A DNA stretch of 64,000 nucleotides, taken from assembly GCF_040219215.1 (NCBI RefSeq), contig NZ_JAVJSX010000008.1, positions 806,001 through 870,000 of the forward strand, read 5' to 3'. The notes under the pieces were generated by a model that was not told where the DNA came from, did not search any database, and saw only the letters and a list, made by a program, of their open reading frames with translations. The first letter of the stretch is position 1. Each line of letters begins with the position of its first letter. The position numbers were made by a program, and so were the translations under genes. Shown piece after piece: positions 16,592 through 26,099 of this stretch. The stretch is from Thalassobaculum_A sp040219215 (GTDB taxonomy: Bacteria > Pseudomonadota > Alphaproteobacteria > Thalassobaculales > Thalassobaculaceae).

Positions 16592-17986
16592 TCAGTGCTC
16601 AAGCGCCTTGACGATTTCCTCGCACATCTTCTTAGCGTCGCCGAACAGCATCATGGTGTTGTCACGGAAGAACAGCTCGTTGTCGACGCCGGCATAGCCC
16701 GACGCCATCGAGCGCTTCACGAACAGCACGGTCTTGGCCCGCTCGACGTCCAGGATCGGCATGCCGTAGATCGGGCTGGTCGGGTCGGTCTTGGCGGCTG
16801 GATTGGTGACGTCGTTGGCGCCGATCACGAACGCGACGTCGGCCTGCGGGAAATCGCGGTTGATCTCCTCCAGTTCCAGGACTTCGTCGTACGGGACGTT
16901 AGCCTCGGCCAGCAGCACGTTCATGTGGCCCGGCATCCGCCCGGCAACCGGGTGGATGGCATAGCGCACGCTCACGCCGTTCTTCTTCAGCATGTCGCCC
17001 ATCTCGCGCAAGGCATGCTGGGCCTGGGCGACCGCCATGCCGTAGCCCGGCACGATGATGACCGAGGAGGCGTTATCCATGATGAACGCCGCGTCGTCGG
17101 CGCTACCGGACTTCACCGACCGGTCGCCGCCCGGCCCGCCGGCCGCCGCCGCGGTCTCGCCGCCGAAGCCGCCGAGGATCACGTTGAAGAACGACCGGTT
17201 CATCCCCTTGCACATGATGTAGCTGAGGATGGCACCGGACGAGCCGACCAACGCGCCGGTGACGATCAGCAGGCTGTTCTCAAGGGTGAAGCCGATGCCG
17301 CACGCGGCCCAGCCGGAGTAGGAGTTCAGCATCGAGACGACCACCGGCATGTCGGCGCCGCCGATCGGCAGGATCAGCAGGAAGCCGAGCGCCAGCGCCA
17401 CCACGAAGATCAGCCAGAATGCCGTCGATGACTGGTCGGCGATCATCCATCCCATCAGCACGATCAGCGCCACCCCAAGGGCGGCGTTCAGCGGATGCTG
17501 CATCGGGAACACGAGCGGACGGCCGGTGACCAGTCCCTGCAGCTTGCCGAACGCGATGATCGAGCCGGTGAAAGTGATGGCGCCGATCGCCAGGCCAAGC
17601 GACATCTCGATCAGCGACGCGGCGCCGATCGCACCGGGCTGGCCGATGCCGTAGGCCTCCGGCTTGAAGAACGCGGCGATGGCCACGAAGCAGGCCGCCA
17701 AGCCGACCAAACTGTGGAACGCCGCCACCAGCTGGGGCAGGGCGGTCATCTGGATGCGCCGGGCGATCACCGTGCCGATGGCGCCGCCGATCACGATGCC
17801 GAGGATGATCGTCTCGTAGGACAGCACCGAGGGCAGCGCCAGGGTGGTGCCGATGGCGATCACCATCCCGACGATGCCGTACAGATTGCCCTGGCGTGCC
17901 GTTTCCGGCGACGACAGCCCGCGCAGCGCCATGATGAAACAGACGCTGGAGACGAGGTAGAGAAGGGCCGAGATCGTGCCGCTCAT
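16592..17986 (-). CDS. pntB: NAD(P) transhydrogenase subunit beta
   Basis: 464 aa inner-membrane subunit of the proton-translocating transhydrogenase, which makes NADPH from NADH using the proton gradient. Residues 1-260 hold about nine membrane segments; the C-terminal 180 residues form the NADP(H)-binding domain III with VIIVPGYGMAVAQAQHALREM, HPVAGRMPGHMNVLLAEANVPYDEV, VIGANDVTNPAA and VFVKRSMASGYAGVDNELF. It lies last in pntAA-pntAB-pntB. Confidence 0.97.
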   Translation of the reverse strand: MSGTISALLYLVSSVCFIMALRGLSSPETARQGNLYGIVGMVIAIGTTLALPSVLSYETIILGIVIGGAIGTVIARRIQMTALPQLVAAFHSLVGLAACFVAIAAFFKPEAYGIGQPGAIGAASLIEMSLGLAIGAITFTGSIIAFGKLQGLVTGRPLVFPMQHPLNAALGVALIVLMGWMIADQSSTAFWLIFVVALALGFLLILPIGGADMPVVVSMLNSYSGWAACGIGFTLENSLLIVTGALVGSSGAILSYIMCKGMNRSFFNVILGGFGGETAAAAGGPGGDRSVKSGSADDAAFIMDNASSVIIVPGYGMAVAQAQHALREMGDMLKKNGVSVRYAIHPVAGRMPGHMNVLLAEANVPYDEVLELEEINRDFPQADVAFVIGANDVTNPAAKTDPTSPIYGMPILDVERAKTVLFVKRSMASGYAGVDNELFFRDNTMMLFGDAKKMCEEIVKALEH

Positions 17987-18002
17987 CGTGTGTTCCCCCG
18001 CC

Positions 18003-18428
18003 TCACTTCTTCTTCCGGAACATCGACAGCATGCGCTGGGTCACCAGGAAGCCGCCGAAGATGTTGACGCTCGCCAGGATCACCGCAAAGAAGCCCATGA
18101 TCGACGAGAAGTCCATCTGGGCCGGTCCGGCGGCGATCAGTGCGCCGACGATGATCACCGACGAGATCGCGTTGGTGACCGCCATCAGCGGCGAGTGCAG
18201 GGCGGGAGTTACCCGCCAAACCACGTAGTAGCCGACGAAACAGGCCAGCACGAACACCGTGAGGCCGACCACGGCCGGGTCGATCTGGCTGCCGCCTTGG
18301 CTGGCCTGAGGGACCGCGGCGACCGCCTGCTGTCCGGCACTGGCGGCCGCCTCGGTGGCCTTGGCGGCAAGCGCCTGGGCCTGCTCGGCGAGCGCGCGCA
18401 ATTGATCGGTGAGCGAATTCTCCGCCAT
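18003..18428 (-). CDS. pntAB: NAD(P) transhydrogenase subunit alpha, membrane part
   Basis: 141 aa domain II piece of the split alpha subunit. The first 45 residues are Ala/Gln-rich and helical; the rest has three membrane segments (VVGLTVFVLACFVGYYVVW, HSPLMAVTNAISSVIIVGALIAAG, IMGFFAVILASVNIFGGFLVTQRML) ending in a basic KKK. It lies 16 bp before pntB and 10 bp after pntAA. Confidence 0.95.
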   Translation of the reverse strand: MAENSLTDQLRALAEQAQALAAKATEAAASAGQQAVAAVPQASQGGSQIDPAVVGLTVFVLACFVGYYVVWRVTPALHSPLMAVTNAISSVIIVGALIAAGPAQMDFSSIMGFFAVILASVNIFGGFLVTQRMLSMFRKKK

Positions 18429-18438
18429 CGTCGCCTCC

Positions 18439-19740
18439 TCAGGAACCCGAGCCGGAGCTGGAAGCCCCGCCGTCCTTGGCCGTCTTGGGTTTCGCCGCCG
18501 ACTTGCGCTTGGCTGCCGCCTTCGGGGCTGCAGCCTTGGGGGCCGGCGCTTTCGCTGCGGCGACCTTTGGCGCCGCCGCCTTCGGCGGTGACACGGCCTT
18601 GTCGAGCGGCAGCTTCAGCACCGCCTCACTGACCACCTTGCCGCCCTTGCAGACCATCGAGGCTTTGACGATCTCGTCGCTCTCGTCGATCTTCAGCGCC
18701 TTGGCTTCCTTGTCGATCAGCGGGGTCAGGAAGTTCACCAGGTTGCGGGCGTACAGCGCGCTGGCATCGACCGCGATTCGGCTCGGCACGTTCAGGTGGC
18801 CGACGATCCTTACGCCATGCTTCTCGACCACCTTGCCCGGCTCCGACAGCGGGCAGTTGCCGCCCTGCTCGACCGCCAGGTCGACGATCACCGATCCCGG
18901 CTTCATGGTCTTGACCATATCCTCGGTTACCAGCACCGGTGCCGCCCTTCCGGGGATCAGAGCCGTGGTGATGACGATGTCCTGCTTCTTGATGGTCTCG
19001 GCGATCAGTTCGGCCTGCTTCTTCTTGTAGCCGTCGCTCATCTCCTTGGCGTAGCCGCCGGAGGTTTCGGCCTGCTTGAACTCGTCGTCCTCGACCGCCA
19101 CGAAGGTGCCGCCCAGGCTCTCCACCTGTTCCTTCACCGCGGGGCGCACGTCGGTCGCCGAGACGATGGCGCCCAGGCGCTTGGCCGTGGCGATCGCCTG
19201 CAGGCCGGCCACGCCCGCACCCATCACCAGGCAACGCGCCGGCGGCACCGTGCCGGCCGCCGTCATCATCATCGGGAACGCGCGTCCGAACTCCGCTGCG
19301 GCATCGAGCACCGCGCGATAGCCGGCAAGGTTGGACTGCGACGACAGCACGTCCATCGACTGGGCGCGGGTGATCCGGGGTACCATCTCCAGCGAGAACG
19401 CCGTCACGCCGTGGGCGGCGATCGCCTCCAGCAGGGCACGGTCCCGGTACGGCTCCAGCAGGGCCACCAGCACCGCGTTCTTCTTCAGGAGGGGAATTTC
19501 ATCCAGCGACGGCTTGCGGACCTTCACCACGATGTCGGCGTCCGCCATGGCGTCGCGTGCGGTCTTCACGATCGTGGCGCCGGCCGCCTGATAGGCCGCA
19601 TCGGTGACCGCCGCCGCGACCCCCGCACCGGATTCGATCTGCACCGCTAGTCCCAACTGGATGTAGCGTTTCACGGTGTCCGCAGACGCCGCGACCCGCC
19701 GCTCGCCAGGGTGCTGTTCCTTGACGATGCCGATCTTCAT
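18439..19740 (-). CDS. pntAA: NAD(P) transhydrogenase subunit alpha, NAD-binding part, with Ala/Lys/Pro-rich tail
   Basis: 433 aa cytoplasmic domain I that binds NAD(H). Signatures: MKIGIVKEQHPGERRVAASADTVKRYIQLGL at the start, QSNLAGYRAVLDAA, VMGAGVAGLQAIATAKRLGAIVSATDVRP for NAD binding, and RAAPVLVTEDMVKTMKPGSVIVDLAVEQGGNCPLS. ATG at 19740 is chosen because the protein begins exactly with the family N-terminus and GAGG lies upstream. After the core, about 55 residues form a repetitive Ala/Pro/Lys-rich tail ending in Gly/Ser. The tail is not catalytic and is probably a flexible linker toward PntAB. Confidence 0.95.
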   Translation of the reverse strand: MKIGIVKEQHPGERRVAASADTVKRYIQLGLAVQIESGAGVAAAVTDAAYQAAGATIVKTARDAMADADIVVKVRKPSLDEIPLLKKNAVLVALLEPYRDRALLEAIAAHGVTAFSLEMVPRITRAQSMDVLSSQSNLAGYRAVLDAAAEFGRAFPMMMTAAGTVPPARCLVMGAGVAGLQAIATAKRLGAIVSATDVRPAVKEQVESLGGTFVAVEDDEFKQAETSGGYAKEMSDGYKKKQAELIAETIKKQDIVITTALIPGRAAPVLVTEDMVKTMKPGSVIVDLAVEQGGNCPLSEPGKVVEKHGVRIVGHLNVPSRIAVDASALYARNLVNFLTPLIDKEAKALKIDESDEIVKASMVCKGGKVVSEAVLKLPLDKAVSPPKAAAPKVAAAKAPAPKAAAPKAAAKRKSAAKPKTAKDGGASSSGSGS

Positions 19741-19839
19741 GGGCTTCCTCGCCTCCCGCAGGATTTCCGCCAAACCATGCCGTTTGCCGGCGCCGGGCGC
19801 AAGCAAGCTATTGGCTTGGCAAAATTATCGACGCTTTGA

Positions 19840-20484
19840 CTACTGGAACGTCGACTGCCGGCGATCGATCTCCAGGCGGCGCAGATCGGTGTCCCGCTGC
19901 TGGGTCAGCGCATTGCGCGCCGCCTTGCAGGCAATCGGCCCCGGGCCGCTGGCGGCCGGCGGCAAGCCGGCGTGCGCGGCGCATTCGGCGTCGACTCTCT
20001 GGGCGAAGGTCTCCCAGCGCGACAGCCGCTCGTTGCGCAGCCGGCCATAGTAGCGGTCGCGGGCGGTCGGTGTGGAGAACAGCGCCGGTCTCAGGCTGAC
20101 CGTCAGGGTGGCCGGCACCGGGCTGTCCGGCGGAACTCCGAGCGGCGGTGCGTCGTTGGCCATCGGCGACAGCGGGATGCCGGCCGCCAGGGCGGCGGCC
20201 AGCGGCGGCTTGGGACGGGCGTACAGCATCTCGGTGGTTGTCTGAAACGCGGCACGCTCGCAGGTCACCGCAACCGGCAGGCCGAGGGCCAGGGTATCGA
20301 TGGTGAACGGCACGGGTCGTGCGTCCTGGCGGGATTTCGTGCCGACGGCGCGGCAGCGTGCATCGGCCGGATCGGCGGAGATGGTGGTCAGCGCGATTAC
20401 CGGCGGCGGGTCCGGGCGGTTGAACCCCGAGCAGGCCGCGACAGCGGAGGCGATCATCAGGGCGATGGGCAGGTGGCGAATCAT
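19840..20484 (-). CDS. Hypothetical lipoprotein
   Basis: 214 aa. ATG at 20484 gives a lipoprotein signal: MIRHLPIALMIASAVAAC with the lipobox VAAC and Cys18. Asn/Gly residues at +2 do not suggest a retention signal. The mature part has several cysteines (CRAVGTK, VTCERAAF, ECAAHAG, IACKAAR) that could form disulphides in the periplasm and a charged helical C-terminus (RDTDLRRLEIDRRQ). I do not recognise a named family. It is divergent from the rRNA methyltransferase gene. Confidence 0.7.
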   Translation of the reverse strand: MIRHLPIALMIASAVAACSGFNRPDPPPVIALTTISADPADARCRAVGTKSRQDARPVPFTIDTLALGLPVAVTCERAAFQTTTEMLYARPKPPLAAALAAGIPLSPMANDAPPLGVPPDSPVPATLTVSLRPALFSTPTARDRYYGRLRNERLSRWETFAQRVDAECAAHAGLPPAASGPGPIACKAARNALTQQRDTDLRRLEIDRRQSTFQ

Positions 20485-20567
20485 GGTGCGATCATAACGC
20501 GTTCGCGCCAGGGCGACAGCGGCGGCGTGGCGTGGCATAACCCGCGCCGACCGTCCGGAGAGCCATC

Positions 20568-21758
20568 ATGACCGATACCCGCCCGACCCTTCGCCTGCAG
20601 CGCGGCGCCGACACCCGCGTCCAGCGCGGCCATCCCTGGGTGTACTCCAACGAGATCGACATGACCGCCGAGGCCAAGCTGCTGGCCCCGGGCACGGTGG
20701 TGAGGGTCGAGACGGTGAAGGGCGATCCGGTCGGCTGCGCCTACTTCAATCCGCACAGCCTGATTGCCCTGCGGCGACTGAGCGACGATGCCGACCGCGC
20801 CATTGATGCCGGGTTCCTGGCGGAGCGGCTGACCACGGCGCTCGGTTGGCGACAGCGGGTGTTCGACGCGCCGTATTACCGTCTGGTCCATGCCGAGGCT
20901 GACGGCCTGCCGGGGTTGGTGGCCGACCGGTTTGGCGACGTGGTGGTCGTTCAGGCGAACACCGCCGGGATGGAGCGGCTGGAACCGGTCCTGGTCGAAG
21001 CCCTGACCTCGGTGCTTTCGCCCGCTGCCATCGTGCTGCGCAACGACACCTCGGTGCGCAGCCTTGAAGGCCTGCCGAGCGAAGTCCGGCTGGCCGCCGG
21101 TGCGTTGCCAGAGGCGCCGACGGTGGCCGAGGGCGGGGCGGTGTTCCCGCTGGATCCGCTGGGCGGGCAGAAGACCGGCTGGTTCTTCGATCACCGCGAC
21201 AACCGGGCGTTCATGGCGCGCCTGTCCACCGGCGCACGGGTCCTCGACCTGTACGCCCACACCGGCGGCTTCGGGGTGCAGTGCGCGGTTGCAGGCGCGT
21301 TCCAGGTCGACCTGATCGACCGGTCGGGGCCGGCGTTGCAGGTCGCGGCGCAGGCGGCTGAATTGAGCGGCGTCGCCGACCGGGTGACCACCCGCAAGGC
21401 CGACGCCTTCGCCGCGCTGGAACACCTGATCGGTGCGGGCGAGGCCTATGACGTGGTGATCTGCGATCCGCCGGCCTTCGCGAAGTCACGCAAGGACGTC
21501 GGGGGGGCCGCCAAGGCCTACCGCAAGCTGGCCCGGCTGGCCGCCCAGGTGACCGCACCCGGCGGCGTGCTGATGCTGGCGTCCTGCTCGTTCCACATGG
21601 ACGCCGCTTCGTTCGCCCAGCAGACCGCCCGCGGCGTTACCGAGGCCGGGCGCACCGGCCGGGTCCTGCGCCGCGCCGGTGCCGGACCGGACCACCCGAC
21701 CCACCCGCACCTGCCGGAGAGCGCCTACCTCAAGGCCGAGGTGTTCGCGCTGGATTGA
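20568..21758 (+). CDS. rlmI: Class I SAM-dependent rRNA methyltransferase (RlmI-like)
   Basis: 396 aa, close in layout to RlmI, which makes m5C1962 in 23S rRNA. An N-terminal PUA domain (residues 5-80, with QRGHPWVYSNEID) precedes a central domain (YYRLVHAEADGLPGLVADRFGD) and the catalytic Rossmann domain: VLDLYAHTGGFGVQCAVAGA (motif I), VVICDPPAFAKSRKD (motif IV) and LMLASCSFHM with the catalytic Cys of the m5C group. The site specificity is assumed from the family. Confidence 0.9.
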   Translation: MTDTRPTLRLQRGADTRVQRGHPWVYSNEIDMTAEAKLLAPGTVVRVETVKGDPVGCAYFNPHSLIALRRLSDDADRAIDAGFLAERLTTALGWRQRVFDAPYYRLVHAEADGLPGLVADRFGDVVVVQANTAGMERLEPVLVEALTSVLSPAAIVLRNDTSVRSLEGLPSEVRLAAGALPEAPTVAEGGAVFPLDPLGGQKTGWFFDHRDNRAFMARLSTGARVLDLYAHTGGFGVQCAVAGAFQVDLIDRSGPALQVAAQAAELSGVADRVTTRKADAFAALEHLIGAGEAYDVVICDPPAFAKSRKDVGGAAKAYRKLARLAAQVTAPGGVLMLASCSFHMDAASFAQQTARGVTEAGRTGRVLRRAGAGPDHPTHPHLPESAYLKAEVFALD

Positions 21759-21814
21759 CGCACGGCCGTCGACTGACCGAGTGCCGATGACGAGGATGGT
21801 TGCAGGGATCCAGG

Positions 21815-22603
21815 CTAAACCCGCCCCTTGAACGCCGGCTTGCGCTTGTTCAGGAACGCATCCAGCCCTTCGCGGCCGTCCGGTTCGGCACCGGCGGCGG
21901 CGATGCTGGTGCCTTCGTGCTCCATCTGCGCTTCGAAGGCGGTGTTGAAGCTGTCGGCCAGCAGCCGCTTGGCGCGCCCGAACGACCGGGTCGGCCCGTC
22001 TGCCAAACGCCTGGCCATGTCCTCGGCGGTCGCGGCAAGCGCGTCGTCGGCAACACAGGCGGTGGCGATGCCCCATTCCGCGGCCTCGGCCCCGCTCAGC
22101 CGGCGGTTGGTCAGGGTCAGCTCCTGGGCCCGGCGCAGTCCGACGATCCGCGGCAGCAGATAGGTCGACCCGCCGTCCGGCGACAGCCCGGCCGCGGTAT
22201 AGGCCATGGTGAACACCGCACTTTCGCCCGCGTAGACCAGATCGCCCAGCAGGGCCAAAGACAGCCCGGCGCCGGCGGCCGCACCCTGGACCGCGACCAC
22301 CAGCGGCGCGTCCATCCGCGCCAGGGTCGAGCAGGCGGCGTGCAGGTAGTGGGTGGTTTCCTTCAGGTGGGCGGAAATGCCGTCGCCCTTGGCGTGGAAG
22401 GACTTCAGGTCGCCGCCGACGCAGAACGCCTTACCAGGACCGGTCAGCAGCACCGCGCGAACCGCCGGATCGGTGGCGCAACGCACGGCCGCAGCCATGA
22501 GGGCCTCGGCCAGTTCGCGGTTGATGGCGTTCAGCGCGTCCGGCCGGTTCAGGGTCAGTCGGGCCAGCCCGGCTTCGACGGCCAGTGTGACGGGTTCGCT
22601 CAT
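21815..22603 (-). CDS. Enoyl-CoA hydratase/isomerase family protein
   Basis: 262 aa crotonase-fold protein. Substrate-pocket and oxyanion-hole segments are present: AFCVGGDLKSFHAKGD and VVAVQGAAAGAGLSLALLGDLVYAGESAVFTMAYTAAGLSPDGGSTYLLPRIVGLRRAQEL. In place of the two catalytic Glu of classical hydratases there is an Asp (SPDGGST), more like isomerases or PaaG-type enzymes. ATG at 22603 has GGGAGG upstream. Cotranscription with the ABC1 kinase gene (67 bp upstream) is possible. Confidence 0.87.
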   Translation of the reverse strand: MSEPVTLAVEAGLARLTLNRPDALNAINRELAEALMAAAVRCATDPAVRAVLLTGPGKAFCVGGDLKSFHAKGDGISAHLKETTHYLHAACSTLARMDAPLVVAVQGAAAGAGLSLALLGDLVYAGESAVFTMAYTAAGLSPDGGSTYLLPRIVGLRRAQELTLTNRRLSGAEAAEWGIATACVADDALAATAEDMARRLADGPTRSFGRAKRLLADSFNTAFEAQMEHEGTSIAAAGAEPDGREGLDAFLNKRKPAFKGRV

Positions 22604-22669
22604 GCCGATCCTCCCAGGGTTTTCTAGGAGGCTAGGCGGCGACCCCGAGGTCGGCAAGATGCCGTGGCG

Positions 22670-24028
22670 TCAGTCGGGACGGTCCAGGCCGACCGACGCG
22701 AGTGCAGCGGTCTGCCGGGCCTCCATGGCGTCGGCGTCGAAACCCTCGATCAGGTCGTTGAACAGCCGGTACCAGTTCACCTCGGCCTTCAGGTGCATGA
22801 ACACCGAACCGAGGCCCAGCGCCGCGCGGTCCATCAGCACGAACTCGCGCGGGGGCCGGACGCCGTTCAGGCGGCGCAGCTCGCCGTGGACCTGCTCGGC
22901 GATCTCGCGACCGTACAGGCCGCTGCCGCTCTCCTGGATCCTGCGGGCGCGATCTTCCATCAGCGGGCCGTACAGGAAACGCGCCCAGACGTTCAGCACG
23001 TCGATGGTCGCGCGGTCGAGGTTCTGGAACCCCCAGCTTTCATAGGCGTGCACCGCCAGCGCCTCGTCATCGTCGCGCAACGCCCGATACAGGTCGATCA
23101 CGCCCTTGACGAAGGTCTTGGGAAAGATCCGGATGCAGCCGAAATCCAGCAGGTTGACGGAACCGTCGTCGCGCACCGTGTAGTTGCCGAGATGCGGGTC
23201 GCCGTGGATCACGCCATAGAAGTAGAACGGCACGTACCACGCCCGGAACATGGTCAGCGCGAAGGCGTTGCGCAGTTCCAGGGACGGCTCGCCCTCCAGG
23301 AACTTCATCAGTGGCGTGCCGTCGAGCCAGGTCATGGTGATCAGCCGGCTGGTCGACAGCTCCGGGACCATGTCGGGAATGAACACGCCGGGCTCATCGG
23401 CCAGCATTCCACGGTACAGCGCCATGTGGCGGGCCTCGCGGGCATAGTCCAGTTCCTCGCGGAGCCGCGCGGACAGTTCGGCGTGGATCTGGCTGGTGTC
23501 GATTGCCTTGTCGTAGCGCCGGTAGATCGAGAAGATCCAGTCGAGCTGTCGCAGATCGGCCTCGACTGCCGAGGACATGTCCGGGTACTGCAGCTTGGCG
23601 GCCAGCAGGCGGCCGTCGTCCAGGGTGGCGCGGTGCACCTGGCCGAGTGATGCGGCCGATGCCGCCTCGTGCTCGAAGGTCGCGAACCTCTTCTGCCAGC
23701 CGGGTCCGAGTTCGGTGGTCATCCGGCGTTTCACGAACGGCCAGCCCATGGCCGGCGCGTTCGACTGCAGGTGGCTCAACTCCTGCACATACTCCTTCGG
23801 CAGGGCGTCGGGCACGGTCGACAGGATCTGCGCCACCTTCATCAGCGGGCCCTTGAGGCCGCCGAGCGCGGTTCGCAGTTCCGATGCGTGGGCGTCCTTG
23901 TCGAGGCTCCAGCCCAGATAGCGCTCGCCGGCCACGCGGGCGGCAAGCCCGCCGACGGCGGTGCCGACCTTGGCGTAACGGCGCATTCGGCCGCCGAGGG
24001 AATTGCGTTCGCTGTCCATGTCGCTCAT
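22670..24028 (-). CDS. ABC1/ADCK-family atypical kinase (UbiB superfamily)
   Basis: 452 aa atypical kinase-like protein of the ABC1 (UbiB/COQ8) superfamily. Motifs: the family N-terminal LKGPLMKVAQILSTVPDALPKEYVQELSHLQS, an Ala-rich nucleotide loop ASAASLGQVHRA, the AAKLQYP lysine, IHGDPHLGNYTVRDDG (catalytic loop) and LLDFGCIRIFP (metal-binding DFG). Relatives extract lipid precursors for quinone synthesis. No UbiB-type C-terminal membrane helices are evident, so it is more like the short ADCK group. Confidence 0.9.
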   Translation of the reverse strand: MSDMDSERNSLGGRMRRYAKVGTAVGGLAARVAGERYLGWSLDKDAHASELRTALGGLKGPLMKVAQILSTVPDALPKEYVQELSHLQSNAPAMGWPFVKRRMTTELGPGWQKRFATFEHEAASAASLGQVHRATLDDGRLLAAKLQYPDMSSAVEADLRQLDWIFSIYRRYDKAIDTSQIHAELSARLREELDYAREARHMALYRGMLADEPGVFIPDMVPELSTSRLITMTWLDGTPLMKFLEGEPSLELRNAFALTMFRAWYVPFYFYGVIHGDPHLGNYTVRDDGSVNLLDFGCIRIFPKTFVKGVIDLYRALRDDDEALAVHAYESWGFQNLDRATIDVLNVWARFLYGPLMEDRARRIQESGSGLYGREIAEQVHGELRRLNGVRPPREFVLMDRAALGLGSVFMHLKAEVNWYRLFNDLIEGFDADAMEARQTAALASVGLDRPD

Positions 24029-24081
24029 GCGCCGTCAGATAAGGTCTTTGGCACTGCAAGACCAGGGGCGCTGACGCTGTG

Positions 24082-24399
24082 TCACACCCAGGGCGAGGTT
24101 TCCAGGCTGTAGTCGCGCGCCACTTCGGCAACCCGGATTCGGTATTCGGCGAACAGGCCGCCGCGACCCGCGGCCTGCGCCTTGCCGTGTTCGGCATGCT
24201 GGCGCCAGCGCCGGATCGCCTCCTCGTCCCGCCATGTCGACAGCGACAGCAGCTTGCCCGGCGTGGTCAGGCTCTCGAACCGTTCCACCGAGATGAAGCC
24301 GTCGATCTTCTCCAACTCGGCCTTCAGCGTGGCGGCGATCGCCAGGTAGTCGGGCCGTCCGCCCTCCCGTGGTGTCACTTCGAAGATCACGACGTGCAT
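24082..24399 (-). CDS. Antibiotic biosynthesis monooxygenase (ABM) domain protein
   Basis: 105 aa dimeric alpha-beta barrel. The pattern MHVVIFEVTPREGGRPDYLAIAATLKAELEKIDGFISVERFES followed by LLSLSTWRDEEAIRRWRQHAEH is typical of heme-degrading-like or quinone monooxygenase-like ABM proteins. Start at 24399 is chosen because it gives the family N-terminus. Function in the cell unknown. Confidence 0.85.
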   Translation of the reverse strand: MHVVIFEVTPREGGRPDYLAIAATLKAELEKIDGFISVERFESLTTPGKLLSLSTWRDEEAIRRWRQHAEHGKAQAAGRGGLFAEYRIRVAEVARDYSLETSPWV

Positions 24400-24561
24400 G
24401 GCCGGCTCCTGCGAGGCGTTCGGTTGCGACGATGCCACTGGAACGGCCAGTGCACCACCGGGCCGGTTCGGCCACCGCTCCCGCCCGCTCGCTGTCCCGG
24501 ACGGAGGCGCCTCGGCGCTGGCGTCTGGACAACACCAATGGAGGGCGGAACGAGCAGGTCC

Positions 24562-25968
24562 CTACAGCATCACGCCCGGGTTCAGTGTTCCGTCCGGATC
24601 GAAGGCGGTCTTCAGGCGCTGCATCAGTTCCAGGTCGAGCGCCGGCTTGATCCGGCGGGCGGCGGCCACCTTGCTGCGGCCGAGGCCGTGCTCGGCGGCG
24701 ATCGAGCCGCCCAGGCCGGTCGCCACGTCCTCGATGGCGGTGACCAGTTCCGGCCAGCGGGCGATGAAGGATGCGGGGTCGCTGCCCGGTGGCGGGTTCA
24801 GGTTGAAGTGGATGTTGCCGTCGCCGAGATGGCCGAACGGGATCGGCACGCAGCCGGGAACGATGGCCCGCGTGGCGGCCTCGGCGGTGCGTATGAATGC
24901 GGGAATCGCCGAGACCGGCACCGAGGTGTCGTTCTTCAGGTTGCCGGGCGTTTCGACCTGGGCCACCGCCAGTCCTTCGCGCAACGCCCATAAGGCAGCG
25001 CGCTGGGACTGGGACGACGCCACGACCGCATCGGTCGCCTCGCCGGCAGCCAGCGCTTCGCCGACCCCCGCTTCCAGCGCCGCGTCCAGATCGAAGAATC
25101 GGCTGGCGCTGCCCAACTCCACCAGCACCTGCCAGGGGTGCGGCCGGTCGAACGGCTCGCGTACTGTGCCGGTGTGGGCGACGTGCAGGTCGAGACCGGC
25201 ACGCGGGATCAGTTCAGCCGCCGACAGGGCCTCGCCGACGTCAGCCTGCAAACGCGCCAGCAGGGCCAGCGCCGCCGTCGGGTCCGGCACGGCGACCAGG
25301 GCGGTGGCGACCGATTGCGGCATCGGGTGCAGCTTGAGCGCCACCGCCGTGACGATGCCCAGCGTGCCTTCGGTGCCGATGAACAACTGCTTCAGGTCGG
25401 TGCCGGCATTGTCCTTGGCCAGCGCCCGCAGCCCGTTCCAGATCCGGCCATCGGCCAGCACGACTTCCAGCCCCAGTACCAGGGCGCGGGTCATGCCGTA
25501 GCGCAGCACGTTGTTGCCGCCGGCGTTGGTCGCCACGTTGCCGCCGATCCGCGACGACAGGCCGCCGTGGTGCAGCGCCAGCAGCTTGCCGCGCCTCTCG
25601 GCTTCGGCCCGCGCGTCGGCCAGGGTGACTCCGGCCTCGACGATCATGTGGTCGCCCGCCGGGTCGACATGGCGGATCCGATTCAGCCGCTCGGACGACA
25701 GCACCAGGGCCGAGCCGTCCGCAGGCGGGGTGGCGCCGCCTCAGAATCCGGTGTTGCCGCCCTGCGGGACGACGGCGATCCCGGCGGCGACGCACAGCCG
25801 GACAGCGGCTGCCACCTCGTCGGTCGAGCGTGGCCGGACGACCGCCAGCGCCCGCCCGGTGCGGGCTTTCAGCAAGTCGGTCTCGTAGCCGGCTCGGTCG
25901 GCGGGGTCGGTCAGCACGGCATCAGCGCCGAGGGCGGCGCGCAGGCCCGCGATCAATCGGTCGGTCAT
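24562..25968 (-). pseudogene. FAD-linked dehydrogenase (GlcD/D-2-hydroxyglutarate dehydrogenase family) interrupted by an in-frame TGA
   Basis: The gene reads MTDRLIAGLRAALGADAVLTDPADRAGYETD at the start and continues in one frame to RLKTAFDPDGTLNPGVML at the end, but a TGA at 25741-25743 stops it after PQGGNTGF. Reading through gives GGATPPADGSALVLSSERLNRI, the expected continuation of the FAD-binding PP-loop region. The C-terminal half retains SSRIGGNVATNAGGNNVLRYG, LFIGTEGTLGIVTAVALKLHP, PFGHLGDGNIHFNL and AAEHGLGRSK, so the rest is undamaged. A fresh nonsense mutation, a base-call error or recoding are all possible. The intact enzyme would oxidise a 2-hydroxy acid. Confidence 0.82.
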
Positions 25969-26099
25969 GCGGCGATCAGAAGATGGAGTGCGGCGGCCGT
26001 CAATGCGTCAGCGCTTGGAACTCATTGCCTAGGCCACTTTTGGCAGCGTAAGTTGCGGCCGCTCCGCACGGTCCGTGCTCCATCACATCGGCTCGCCAA

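Noticed and set aside
25741..25800. Selenocysteine insertion at the TGA as a firm call
   Set aside because: No bacterial SECIS hairpin of standard spacing is evident by eye and the Sec machinery cannot be seen from this window; kept only as an open alternative.
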